DNA of 64,000 bases from Nocardioides ganghwensis (GTDB lineage Bacteria; Actinomycetota; Actinomycetes; Propionibacteriales; Nocardioidaceae). The notes beneath the pieces were generated by a model, which was not told the origin of the DNA, did not search any database, and saw nothing but the letters and a program-made list of their open reading frames with translations. Position numbers and translations under genes: made by a program. Every line of letters begins with the position of its first letter. The first letter of the stretch is position 1. Below, piece by piece: positions 45,385 to 53,145 of this stretch. The stretch is taken from positions 1 through 64,000 of the forward strand of contig NZ_JACXYX010000014.1 of assembly GCF_014779655.1 (NCBI RefSeq), written 5' to 3'.

Positions 45385-46284
45385 TCACACCGCGATGTGC
45401 GGCACCTCGCCCTCGACCACCCGGCGGGGCGCCAGCTCGACGGCCAGCATCGCGACGAGCACCATGCCGCCGCCCAGCAGCAGGCGGGTGGTGAGGTCCT
45501 CGCCGCCCAGCCAGACCGCGAAGAACGAGGCGAAGACCGGCTCCATGCTCATGATGATCGCGCTGCGCGTGGGCGGCAGGTGGGCCTGCGCCCACGTCTG
45601 CCCGAGCAGCCCGGCGGCGCCGACGACGACCGCCATGTAGCCCACCGACAGCCAGTCACCGGTCCGGTCGGGCAGCACGATCCCGTCGTGCACGGTCGCC
45701 AGCGTGCAGACGACCGCGATGACCATGATCTGCAGGATGGTCATGCCGACCGCGTCCTGCGCGCTCGACCAGGCACCGAGCCCGACGATGTGCAGGGCGT
45801 ACAGCACGGCCGAGGCCAGGGTGATCAGCTCGCCGTAGCCGATGCTGAACCCGTTGAGGGCCAGCACGCCCAGCCCGACGGTGGCGAGCGCGACGGCGGC
45901 CCAGGTGACCGGCGGGATCCGGGTGCGCAGGATCGCGGCGGCGAGCAGCGGCGTGCACACGACGTACAGGCCGGTGACGAAGCCGCTGATGCTGGCCGGC
46001 GTGTGCGCGAGGCCGGCCGTCTGGAGGATCTGGGCCACGCCGTAGAGGAGCCCGAGGACCACCGCGTGGCGTCGGACGACCGGCGAGAGCCGGCCGAGCG
46101 CCTTCGGCGCGACGACCAGCAGCGCGAGCGAGGCGATCGTGAAGCGTACGGCCAGGAAGTCGAGCGTCGGGACCCGGTCGAGGAGGTCCTTGATCATGAA
46201 GAACGTCGACCCCCAGCTCGCGGCCAGCGCCAGCAGCACCAGCGCTGCCAGCAGGGTCGTACGGCGGGTCTGCTGGTCGTGCAC
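45385..46284 (-). CDS. EamA/DMT-family transporter
   Basis: A 299-aa protein with ten predicted helices in two EamA repeats (first: ALVLLALAASWGSTFFMIKDLLDRVPTLDFLAVRF; second begins near residue 150). Drug/metabolite transporter superfamily, probably an exporter of a small metabolite or amino acid. No substrate clue. The kinase gene ends 17 bp upstream of its start codon; same strand. Confidence 0.9.
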   Translation of the reverse strand: MHDQQTRRTTLLAALVLLALAASWGSTFFMIKDLLDRVPTLDFLAVRFTIASLALLVVAPKALGRLSPVVRRHAVVLGLLYGVAQILQTAGLAHTPASISGFVTGLYVVCTPLLAAAILRTRIPPVTWAAVALATVGLGVLALNGFSIGYGELITLASAVLYALHIVGLGAWSSAQDAVGMTILQIMVIAVVCTLATVHDGIVLPDRTGDWLSVGYMAVVVGAAGLLGQTWAQAHLPPTRSAIIMSMEPVFASFFAVWLGGEDLTTRLLLGGGMVLVAMLAVELAPRRVVEGEVPHIAV

Positions 46285-46301
46285 GGACGAACGCTAGGGC
46301 C

Positions 46302-48464
46302 TCACACGAGGAACAGCGTGATCGTGGAGCCCTTCGGGACCTCCTCGCCCTGGTCGGGGTCGCTGCTCGAGACGAAACCGAGCCCGAGGTAGGTGTCGGA
46401 CTGCTCGGTCTCGACCTGGAAGCCGAGCCCCTCGAGCAGCTCGGTGGCCGCCTCCACGCCCATCGCCCGCACCCGCGGCACCTCGACGAGCTCCGGTCCG
46501 AGGGAGACCACGAACGACACGGTGTCACCGCGGAAGAGGGTGCCCGAGGTGGGGTCCTGGGAGATGACGTCGCCCTCGGCGACGGTGTCGCTGTACTGCT
46601 CGCCGACCACGCTCACCTGGAGCCGGCGCTTCTCCAGCGCAGCCCTGGCCGCGTCGAGCGACTGGCCGGTGAAGTCCTTCACCTCGATCGGCTTGCGGCC
46701 GCGGCTCAGCACCAGGTCGACGGTGGCGCCGGGCTTCAGCGTGGTGCCTGCCTTCGGGGAGGTGCGGATCACCTGGCCCTCCGGCACCGTCTCGCTCCAC
46801 CGCCCCCTGCTCTCGCCGAACGCGAGGTTGGTCGCGGCGAGCGCGTCCTGTGCCTGGTCCTCGGTCTGCCCGGCCAGGTCCGGCACGTCGTAGCGCTCCG
46901 GGCCGAGGGACAGCACGAGCGTCACGGACCCGCCGTCGAGCACCCTGCCGCCCGGCCCGGGGTCGGTCGCGATGACCAGTCCGGCGGCCACGTTCTCGGA
47001 GTAGGCCGGCTCGCCCGCCTCGGCCTCCAGCCCCGCGTCCTCGAGCTCGGCGGTGGCGGCGGCCTCGTCGAGGCCCAGCACGGCCGGGGTCGTCGTCCAG
47101 CGCTCCCAGCCGAACCACCACGCGCCGGCGGCCACGCCGCCCAGCAGCAGGACGGAGAGCAGCAGCGCGACCGGTCCCTTCACCGAGCGGCGGCGCGCGG
47201 TCGTGGCGACGGGCGCCACCCGGGTGGGGGCGCGACCGGGCGGCTCGGGGCGTACGACGGTGGCGGCGGTCGCGGTCGTGGCAGCCGCGGCGACGGCGGG
47301 CGTGGTCCGCATCGGCTCGGTCATCGGTGCACCGACCGGCCCGTCCGGCCGTGCCGGGTGGCGCTCGAGGGCGGTCGTGCGGTCGGGGCTGCCGTCGTCG
47401 ACCAGGCCGGAGTCGCGGGGGTCGACCTCGGTGAGCAGGGCGAGCGCGCTCGCGTCGAACGGCTCGGGGGTGGTGGCCTCGCCGGTGTCGCCCGTCGCGT
47501 CGGACGGCGTACGCCGGGGGAGCAGGTCGGCCGCCAGCTCGGGGTCGGACGCGAGCCCCTCGCGCAGCGCCTGCTCGACGCGGTGCAGGTGGTGCAGCAG
47601 CACCGTGGCGTCGGCGGGCCGCTGGCCGCGGTCGCGCGAGGTCGCCCGGGCCACGAGGGCGTCGACGTAGTCGGGGATGCCCGGCTCGAGGAGCGAGGGC
47701 ATCGGCACGTCGTGGTGCACGTGCCGGTAGGCGACCTGGATGGGCGACTCGCCCTCGTGCGGCTTCTTGCCGGTGAGCAGCTCGTAGAGCACGACTCCGG
47801 CGGCGTAGACGTCGGCCCGCGCGTCGGAGCGGCCGTCGACCACCAGCTCGGGGGCGAGGTAGGACACGGTGCCGATCAGCACGCCGCCCGTCGCGGTGTG
47901 CTGGGTGTCGGCGCTGACGGCCTTGGCCAGGCCGAAGTCGGCGACCTTCACCCGGCCGCCGTGCGCCTCGTCGGCGATGAGGACGTTCTCGGGCTTCACG
48001 TCACGGTGGACCAAGCCGGCGCGGTGGGCGGCGGCGAGCGCGGAGACGACCGGCTCGAGCAGCGCCAGCGCCCGCGCCGGGGACATCGGCGCCTCCTTGC
48101 GGACGACGTCGCGCAGGGTGTGCCCGGGGACGTACTCCATGACGAGGAAGACGGTGTCGGTGCCGTCGGAGTCGTCGTCGCCCTGGTCGTAGACGCCCAC
48201 GACGTGGGGGTGGTTGAGGCGGGCGGCGGCGCGCGCCTCGCGGACGAAGCGCTGCGCGAACTCCTGGTCGTCGCCGAGGCCCGGGTGCATCACCTTGACC
48301 GCGACCAAGCGGTCCAGGCGGGTGTCGGTGGCCTCGTAGACACTGGCCATGCCACCACGGGCCACCCGGGCGCCGATGCGGTAGCGACCGTCCAGCAGGC
48401 GTCCGACCAAGGGGTCGCCAGCAGCGCCGGACGCGGTTGCGCGGGCGTGCTCGGATGGCTCCAC
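46302..48464 (-). CDS. PASTA-domain serine/threonine protein kinase
   Basis: A 720-aa membrane kinase. Kinase domain (about 27-295) has G-loop VARGGMASVYEA, K57, HRDVKPEN (D155) and DFG (176-178). A Pro/Thr-rich juxtamembrane part follows, then a single helix (about 425-447) and four extracellular PASTA repeats up to the C-terminus, which in relatives bind muropeptides or lipid II. Position beside a lytic transglycosylase and an Rv2175c homologue (known in M. tuberculosis as a PknL substrate) supports a cell-wall or division signalling role. PknL of M. tuberculosis lacks PASTA repeats, so it may instead combine PknL and PknB roles. Confidence 0.93.
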   Translation of the reverse strand: MEPSEHARATASGAAGDPLVGRLLDGRYRIGARVARGGMASVYEATDTRLDRLVAVKVMHPGLGDDQEFAQRFVREARAAARLNHPHVVGVYDQGDDDSDGTDTVFLVMEYVPGHTLRDVVRKEAPMSPARALALLEPVVSALAAAHRAGLVHRDVKPENVLIADEAHGGRVKVADFGLAKAVSADTQHTATGGVLIGTVSYLAPELVVDGRSDARADVYAAGVVLYELLTGKKPHEGESPIQVAYRHVHHDVPMPSLLEPGIPDYVDALVARATSRDRGQRPADATVLLHHLHRVEQALREGLASDPELAADLLPRRTPSDATGDTGEATTPEPFDASALALLTEVDPRDSGLVDDGSPDRTTALERHPARPDGPVGAPMTEPMRTTPAVAAAATTATAATVVRPEPPGRAPTRVAPVATTARRRSVKGPVALLLSVLLLGGVAAGAWWFGWERWTTTPAVLGLDEAAATAELEDAGLEAEAGEPAYSENVAAGLVIATDPGPGGRVLDGGSVTLVLSLGPERYDVPDLAGQTEDQAQDALAATNLAFGESRGRWSETVPEGQVIRTSPKAGTTLKPGATVDLVLSRGRKPIEVKDFTGQSLDAARAALEKRRLQVSVVGEQYSDTVAEGDVISQDPTSGTLFRGDTVSFVVSLGPELVEVPRVRAMGVEAATELLEGLGFQVETEQSDTYLGLGFVSSSDPDQGEEVPKGSTITLFLV

Positions 48465-48540
48465 TGATCGACCTCCAGCGCCGGACCACGGGAGAACGGG
48501 GAAGGATCCGGCCGCCCCATCGTACGGAAGCGTCGCCTCC

Positions 48541-48571
48541 CGCCACGCTCAGGCGGGGCTCCGGCGTGGCG
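48541..48571 (-). terminator. Stem-loop downstream of the LysM transglycosylase gene
   Basis: CGCCACGC (48541-48548) and GCGTGGCG (48564-48571) form an 8-bp perfect stem with a 15-nt loop directly after the stop at 48572. It lies between that gene and the start of the kinase gene on the same strand, so it may separate the two transcripts. Confidence 0.4.
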
Positions 48572-49336
48572 TCACGCCGGGGGCCGGCCCGCCTCCAGCC
48601 GGTGCTTGATGGCCTCGACGTTGTCGACGTAGGTCCGGGTCTCCTCGTAGAGCCCGTGCCGACGCACGGCGCCCAGGCCCTGGTAGTAGGCGCCGATCTT
48701 GTGCGCCCGCCGATCGGTGTGGCGCGAGAGCACGCGGAGCAGCAGCACGCCGGCCTTCGCGTTGTCGCCGGTCCGGCGCAGGTCGAGGTCGCGGCCGGCG
48801 TAGTGCTCCATCCAGCGTCCGGTCGACGGCAGCACCTGCATGGCGCCGATGGCGTCGGCGCTCGACACCACGCCCATCTGCCAGCCGGACTCCTGCCAGG
48901 CGACCGCGAGGGCGAGCTGCGGGTCGACGCCGTGGCTGCGCGCGGCGCCGGCGATGACCCGGCGGACCTTCTCGCGGTCGCGGTCGGGGTGCTGCCACAT
49001 CCGGGTGCGGGTCGTGCCGTCCTGCCTGCCGCCCTCGCGGCCCACCACCGGGACCTCGATCCGCTGGCCGACCCGCAGCCCTCCGCTCCGGTCGAGGTGG
49101 TTGTGCGACACGATCTCGGCCGTCCAGGCGCCGAAGCGCACGGCGAGGCCCGAGGCGGTGTCACCCCGCTCCACGACGTACGGCACGAGCGTGCGGTCGG
49201 CAGGCAGCCGCTCGTGGTCGGCGTGGGCCGGTGCGGCGTGGACGGTCAGCGCGGCGGCCGCGAGGACCAGTCCGATCGTGCAGCGTACGGCGCGGTCGAG
49301 GGGGCGGCGGGGGGATGGGCCGGAGTGTGGGGTCAC
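48572..49336 (-). CDS. LysM-domain lytic transglycosylase
   Basis: A 254-aa secreted wall enzyme. Signal peptide about 1-39 (ends APAHA). LysM (about 52-96: YVVERGDTASGLAVRFGAWTAEIVSHNHLDRSGGLRVGQRIEVP) binds peptidoglycan. The SLT domain (about 120-245) has catalytic E149 in AVAWQESGWQMGVVSSADAIGAMQVLPST and GAYYQGLGAVRRHGLYEETRTYVDNV. It cleaves glycan strands with formation of 1,6-anhydro ends. Adjacent to the PASTA kinase. Confidence 0.93.
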   Translation of the reverse strand: MTPHSGPSPRRPLDRAVRCTIGLVLAAAALTVHAAPAHADHERLPADRTLVPYVVERGDTASGLAVRFGAWTAEIVSHNHLDRSGGLRVGQRIEVPVVGREGGRQDGTTRTRMWQHPDRDREKVRRVIAGAARSHGVDPQLALAVAWQESGWQMGVVSSADAIGAMQVLPSTGRWMEHYAGRDLDLRRTGDNAKAGVLLLRVLSRHTDRRAHKIGAYYQGLGAVRRHGLYEETRTYVDNVEAIKHRLEAGRPPA

Positions 49337-49436
49337 GGGCGTGCTCCTCGTCCCGTCCGCTGCGCCCGGGGGCCGAGGTCCACCGAGGGGGAAGCGCGCG
49401 GACGAGCGATCGACGTTACCGACCGGCGTACGACGA

Positions 49437-49488
49437 CGCGAGGCGGCGGCCGGGTCGGGCGTGTCGCGCGACCGGCCGCCGCCTCGCG
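49437..49488 (-). terminator. Strong GC-rich terminator of the GH16-like gene
   Basis: Arms 49437-49457 and 49469-49488 pair over 20 bp with a single bulged G and an 11-nt loop. This is the strongest hairpin in the window, 35 bp downstream of the minus-strand GH16-like stop. Confidence 0.7.
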
Positions 49489-49522
49489 GTCGGGCAGGGG
49501 CGTCAGGCAGGTGCGGGCTGCC

Positions 49523-50323
49523 TCAGCAGGCGCCGTTGAACCTGCTGAGCTCGAGCTGGGGCGCCTTGATGGACTTCTCGTTGGGGGCGCGCATCGACCA
49601 GTAGCGCATCCAGTCCATCTGCATCCGCGCCGGGTCCATCTTCTTGCCGCCCTTGGCGCGCAGCTCGAACTTCAGCTGCCGGGGCACGGGGTCGAGGGCG
49701 TCGGCGCGGCGCTCGGTGTTGATGACGTGGCCGTCGACGAACCAGGAGACGTGGTCCTTGGCGACCTCGACGCCGTAGGTGTGCCACCGGTCGTTGCGCA
49801 GGTGACGGCCGAGGAAGCCGCGGTAGGAGTTGTTCGGCAGCGTGTGGACGTAGGACTTCACCGTGTTGGTGCCGAGCGTGAAGTTCTCGATGCCGATGTC
49901 ACGGCCGCCGCAGTGCTGGTCGCGGGTGCCGCCGGGGACGAGCTCGGTGACGACCTTGAAGGGCTTGCCGCCCTTGACCTTCGACATCGTGCGGGCCCGC
50001 ATCCGGATCTCCCAGCGACCGTAGGTGTGGCCCTTGAGGTCGAGGGTGGCCGACACGCTGCCGCGCTGGGTGCTCATCAGCGTCAGCATGCCGTTCTGGG
50101 TGCGGACGACGCCGCGGCCCTTCTTCTTCCAGAACGCCGGCTTGGGGCCGATGAACTCCTGGCGGAACACGCCGTGCTGGTACCAGCCGAACGTGTTGCC
50201 GGCGTGGACCGGGCCGGGGGCGCCGTCGTAGTGGTCGGCCGCGGCGGGGGAGACCGACGTGGAGAGGGTGAGCGCCAGCAGGCCGGCGAGGGCGGCGGCG
50301 AGTGCGGATCGCAGGGGGTGCAT
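49523..50323 (-). CDS. Secreted GH16-fold protein with altered active site
   Basis: A 266-aa protein from ATG 50323, with a signal peptide (about 1-29, ALAGLLALTLSTSVSPAAA); an earlier in-frame ATG (50359) has no hydrophobic logic. The middle matches the GH16 jelly-roll (GHTYGRWEIRMRARTM, WHTYGVEVAKDHVSWFVDGHVI). The catalytic box, normally E-x-D-x-x-E or E-x-D-x-E, reads D142-I-G-I-E146: the nucleophile position is Asp and the assisting Asp is Gly, so glycosidase activity is doubtful. It may bind rather than cut a glycan. Two Cys (138 and 266) may bond. Confidence 0.85.
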   Translation of the reverse strand: MHPLRSALAAALAGLLALTLSTSVSPAAADHYDGAPGPVHAGNTFGWYQHGVFRQEFIGPKPAFWKKKGRGVVRTQNGMLTLMSTQRGSVSATLDLKGHTYGRWEIRMRARTMSKVKGGKPFKVVTELVPGGTRDQHCGGRDIGIENFTLGTNTVKSYVHTLPNNSYRGFLGRHLRNDRWHTYGVEVAKDHVSWFVDGHVINTERRADALDPVPRQLKFELRAKGGKKMDPARMQMDWMRYWSMRAPNEKSIKAPQLELSRFNGAC

Positions 50324-50427
50324 CCGCGACACGCTACGGAACGCTCCCCGGGCCGACAACTCCGGCGCCGACCTCCCGCGTGCGCCGCGACTCCCGGCCC
50401 GTACGGCTCCTCACCTAGGCTGCGCGC

Positions 50428-50799
50428 ATGACCGACGTCCCCCTCGCCGACCGTGACCTGGCCGCCCTCGTCCCCGAGTGGCTCGACTGGAGCCAGGCCG
50501 CCGAGCTGCTCGGCGTGACGCCCGGCAAGGTCCGCACCATGATCCGTGAGCACGAGCTCGCCGCCGCCGTCCCCGAGCCGGGCGCCGGCCCGAAGATCCC
50601 GGCCGACTTCATCCAGGACGGGCTCGTGGTCAAGGGCTTGCCGGGCCTGCTCACGCTGCTGCACGACCACCGCTTCGACGACCGCGAGTGCATCGCGTGG
50701 CTGTTCACCGACGACGACCTCCCGGGACGTCCCATCGACGCGCTGCGCGAGAACCGTGGCAGCGAGGTCAAGCGCCGCGCGCAGGTGCTCGAGTACTGA
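50428..50799 (+). CDS. Rv2175c-family DNA-binding protein
   Basis: A 123-aa protein with an N-terminal winged-helix/MerR-like HTH (LVPEWLDWSQAAELLGVTPGKVRTMIREHELAAAV) and the family C-terminal region (IPADFIQDGLVVKGLPGLLTLLHDHRFDDRECIAWLFTDDD, RPIDALRENRGSEVKRRAQ). In M. tuberculosis, Rv2175c binds DNA and is phosphorylated by PknL. A PASTA kinase gene lies nearby here. The phosphorylated Thr of the mycobacterial N-terminus is not evident; only T2 precedes the HTH. It shares one base with the next gene (TGATG). Confidence 0.92.
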   Translation: MTDVPLADRDLAALVPEWLDWSQAAELLGVTPGKVRTMIREHELAAAVPEPGAGPKIPADFIQDGLVVKGLPGLLTLLHDHRFDDRECIAWLFTDDDLPGRPIDALRENRGSEVKRRAQVLEY

Positions 50800-51356
50800 T
50801 GACCGCCTCGCCCGGGCGCAGGCGCTACCGGCTGTTCCTGCTGCTCGTGGCGGCGGCCGCGCTGGTCGTCTGGTTCCTCACCCCGGTCGACCAGGACGAC
50901 CCGCCCGCGAGCAGCGGAGACACGACGACCTCGTCCGACTCGCGCTCGGGGTCGCCGTCAGGGTCGCCGTCCTCGTCTCCCACGCACGAGCTCACCCAGA
51001 CCAACACCCCCAGCACCGAGCCGACCACGTCCCCCTCCACGCCACCGGCCGGCGAGGGCACCGACCCCGCCAGCGGGCTGCCCGTCGTACGCCTCGCGGA
51101 CCTGCCGCCCGAGGCGGCCCGCACCGTGCGGCTGATCGACGCCGGCGGCCCCTTCCCGGAGCCCGAGCACGACGGCGGCACCTTCGGCAACCGTGAGGAG
51201 CTGCTGCCCGACGAGCCCTACGGCTACTACCGCGAGTACACCGTGCCCACGCCCGGCCTCGCGACCCGCGGCGCCCGGCGTATCGTGGCCGGACGGGCCG
51301 GCGACCTCTACTGGACGGCCGACCACTACAGCTCCTTCTCACGCATCAGGAGGTAG
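50799..51356 (+). CDS. RNase Sa-like guanyl-specific ribonuclease with N-terminal membrane segment
   Basis: A 185-aa protein. A hydrophobic helix (about 11-28, RLFLLLVAAAALVVWFL) is followed by an Asp/Pro then Ser/Thr/Pro-rich linker (31-90) and a ribonuclease domain (about 93-185) very like RNase Sa. Catalytic residues by alignment: E146 in YREYTVPTPG, R161 in TRGARRI and H176 in TADHYSSFS. The disulfide cysteines of RNase Sa are absent. The helix may be a signal peptide or a membrane anchor. It cuts single-stranded RNA after G. The barstar-family inhibitor gene starts 4 bp after its stop. Confidence 0.92.
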   Translation: MTASPGRRRYRLFLLLVAAAALVVWFLTPVDQDDPPASSGDTTTSSDSRSGSPSGSPSSSPTHELTQTNTPSTEPTTSPSTPPAGEGTDPASGLPVVRLADLPPEAARTVRLIDAGGPFPEPEHDGGTFGNREELLPDEPYGYYREYTVPTPGLATRGARRIVAGRAGDLYWTADHYSSFSRIRR

Positions 51357-51360
51357 CCAC

Positions 51361-51795
51361 ATGAGTGGACTCGCTGCAGTCCTCGCGGGGCGCGAGGCGC
51401 CCGGCATCCACCTGTGGCACGGCGCGTTCGACGTCGCCGACGTGCGCCACTCGGTCGAGCACGCGGGGTGGGGCTTCGGGCACGTGGACGGCTGGACGGG
51501 CGCCGACAGCAAGGCCGCCTTCCTCGCCGCCGTCGGCGAGGCGCTGGACTTCCCCGACCACTACGGGCAGAACTTCGACGCGCTCGCCGACTGCCTGCAC
51601 GACATCGGCGCCGGCCGGGACGGGGTCGTCCTGCTCTGGGACGGCTGGGCCACGCTGGCGCGGGCCGACGAGAAGGCCTTCAACATCGCCCTCACGGTGC
51701 TCGGCTCCCGCGTCAACGCCGACCGTGGGGTGCCGTTCTCGGTGCTGCTGCGCGGCGACGGGCCGCCCGTGCCGGGCATCACCAGCCTGGACTGA
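51361..51795 (+). CDS. Barstar-family ribonuclease inhibitor
   Basis: A 144-aa intracellular inhibitor. The core GEALDFPDHYGQNFDALADCLHDI aligns with barstar, with D73 and D77 in the places of the key barstar D35 and D39 that block the RNase active site. The AGGAGGT ribosome site lies across the end of the ribonuclease gene, so the two are made together and the cell is protected from its RNase. N-terminal 60 residues include an extra segment. Confidence 0.93.
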   Translation: MSGLAAVLAGREAPGIHLWHGAFDVADVRHSVEHAGWGFGHVDGWTGADSKAAFLAAVGEALDFPDHYGQNFDALADCLHDIGAGRDGVVLLWDGWATLARADEKAFNIALTVLGSRVNADRGVPFSVLLRGDGPPVPGITSLD

Positions 51796-51829
51796 GCGCC
51801 GACACCTGTCGTAGCGCCGGACGGGACAC

Positions 51830-51875
51830 GACGTCATGGTCCCCGGCCGCCCTGACAACCGCGGGCCATGACGTC
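51830..51875. terminator. Bidirectional stem-loop between convergent genes
   Basis: GACGTCATGG (51830-51839) and CCATGACGTC (51866-51875) are perfect 10-bp inverted arms with a 26-nt loop, 35 bp after the barstar stop. It can end transcription from both sides. Confidence 0.5.
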
Positions 51876-51897
51876 AACGCTGCCGCGCGCCGGGGAG

Positions 51898-51992
51898 GGT
51901 AGTCCAGTGGACTGCGGTCGTCGTTCGCGTCGCCGGACAGCCACTTCCCACTGGACTACCGCTGGGGGCAGCCACCTCCCACTGGACTACCG
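51898..51992. repeat. Direct and inverted copies of a 13-24 bp repeat
   Basis: Two 24-bp units (51938-51961 and 51969-51992) differ by a single base (CCACTT versus CCACCT) and start 31 bp apart. A 13-bp inverted copy, GGTAGTCCAGTGG, lies at 51898-51910. It can pair with either CCACTGGACTACC. The copies lie between the barstar and polyprenyl synthase genes. Not an array of evenly spaced units; resembles an interspersed palindromic element or duplicated binding site. Confidence 0.55.
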
Positions 51993-52017
51993 GTGCTCGG
52001 AAGGGCGCCGCGCGTCG

Positions 52018-53082
52018 TCAGACGGTCCGCTGGGTGGCCGCTGCGGCCAGCTCGGTCAGCACCTCGCGTGCCCGCTCGTCGACGTCGGCCGCTCGCAGTG
52101 CCTCCACGGCGTGGTCAGCCAGCTGGCCGATCACGGCCTCGACCTGCGCGCGGGCGCCGGAGTCCTCGATGATCCCGCGCAGCCCGTCGACGTCGGCGGT
52201 CGTCAGGGGAGTGCCCAGCGCCGCGTCGAGCCGCGCGGCCGCCGCCGGGGGAGCGGCGTCGAGCGCGAGGGCGACGAGGACCGTGCGCTTGCCCTCCACG
52301 AGGTCGTCGCCGGCCGGCTTGCCGGTCGCGGCCGGGTCGCCGAAGACGCCCAGCAAGTCGTCGCGCAGCTGGAAGGCCTCGCCGAGCGGGAGCCCGAACC
52401 TGGTCAGCTGCTCGATCTGCTGAGGCGTGGCGCCGGCCAGCCCGGCGCCGATGTGGAGCGGTCGCTCGATCGAGTACTTCGCCGACTTGTAGCGCAGGAC
52501 GGTCATCGCGGTGTCGACGTCGGCCCGTCCGCGCGCCTGCACGGACACGTCGAGGAACTGCCCGGCGATCACCTCGTTGCGGCACTGCTCGAACAGCGCT
52601 AGCCCCGGCGCCACGTCGTCGGCTGCGAAGCCGCTGCGGCGCAGCATGTCCTCGGCCCACCCGAGGAGCAGGTCGCCGAGCAGGATCGCGGCGGCGGCGC
52701 CGTACTGCTCAGGGTCGCCGCGCCACCCCGCGGCACGGTGCTCGGCCTCGAACGCGCGGTGCGTCGCGGGGCGACCGCGGCGGGTGTCGGAGGCGTCCAT
52801 GTAGTCGTCGTGGACCAGGGCGCTCGCGTGGAGCACCTCCAGCGACGCGCAGGCCCGGGCGAGGGCCAGCTCGTCGGCGACGTCGGGCCGGATCGCCCGG
52901 TGCCCCCAGTGGCAGAACGCGGCGCGGAAGCGCTTGCCGCCGCGCACGGCCGTACGGGCTTCCGCAATCAGCCGGCCGGCGTCGGGGCCGAGCGGGGCGA
53001 GCTCGGCCTCGCGGTCGTCGAGGAACGCGTCGAGGACCCCCTGGACCTGGTCACGGAAGGCGGTGGGGTCCCAGGTCGTCAC
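52018..53082 (-). CDS. Polyprenyl (geranylgeranyl-type) diphosphate synthase
   Basis: A 354-aa trans-prenyltransferase that lengthens allylic diphosphates with isopentenyl diphosphate. First aspartate motif is HDDYMDASD (D92, D93, D96); second region is FQLRDDLLGVFGD (D241, D242). Start at GTG 53082; a TTG one codon earlier is possible. Product length is not visible, but the closest recall is IdsA-type GGPP synthase. A phytoene-desaturase-like gene lies 1.6 kb away. Divergent from metF with 63 bp between. Confidence 0.93.
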   Translation of the reverse strand: MTTWDPTAFRDQVQGVLDAFLDDREAELAPLGPDAGRLIAEARTAVRGGKRFRAAFCHWGHRAIRPDVADELALARACASLEVLHASALVHDDYMDASDTRRGRPATHRAFEAEHRAAGWRGDPEQYGAAAAILLGDLLLGWAEDMLRRSGFAADDVAPGLALFEQCRNEVIAGQFLDVSVQARGRADVDTAMTVLRYKSAKYSIERPLHIGAGLAGATPQQIEQLTRFGLPLGEAFQLRDDLLGVFGDPAATGKPAGDDLVEGKRTVLVALALDAAPPAAAARLDAALGTPLTTADVDGLRGIIEDSGARAQVEAVIGQLADHAVEALRAADVDERAREVLTELAAAATQRTV

Positions 53083-53145
53083 CAATCCAGCCTAAACAGT
53101 GGGACGGGGAGCCCGTCGGCCGCGGTCGTCCGTAGGCTGTTGCGC

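Noticed and set aside
51898..51992. CRISPR-like array
   Set aside because: Only two direct copies, 7-bp spacing and an inverted copy; no cas genes.
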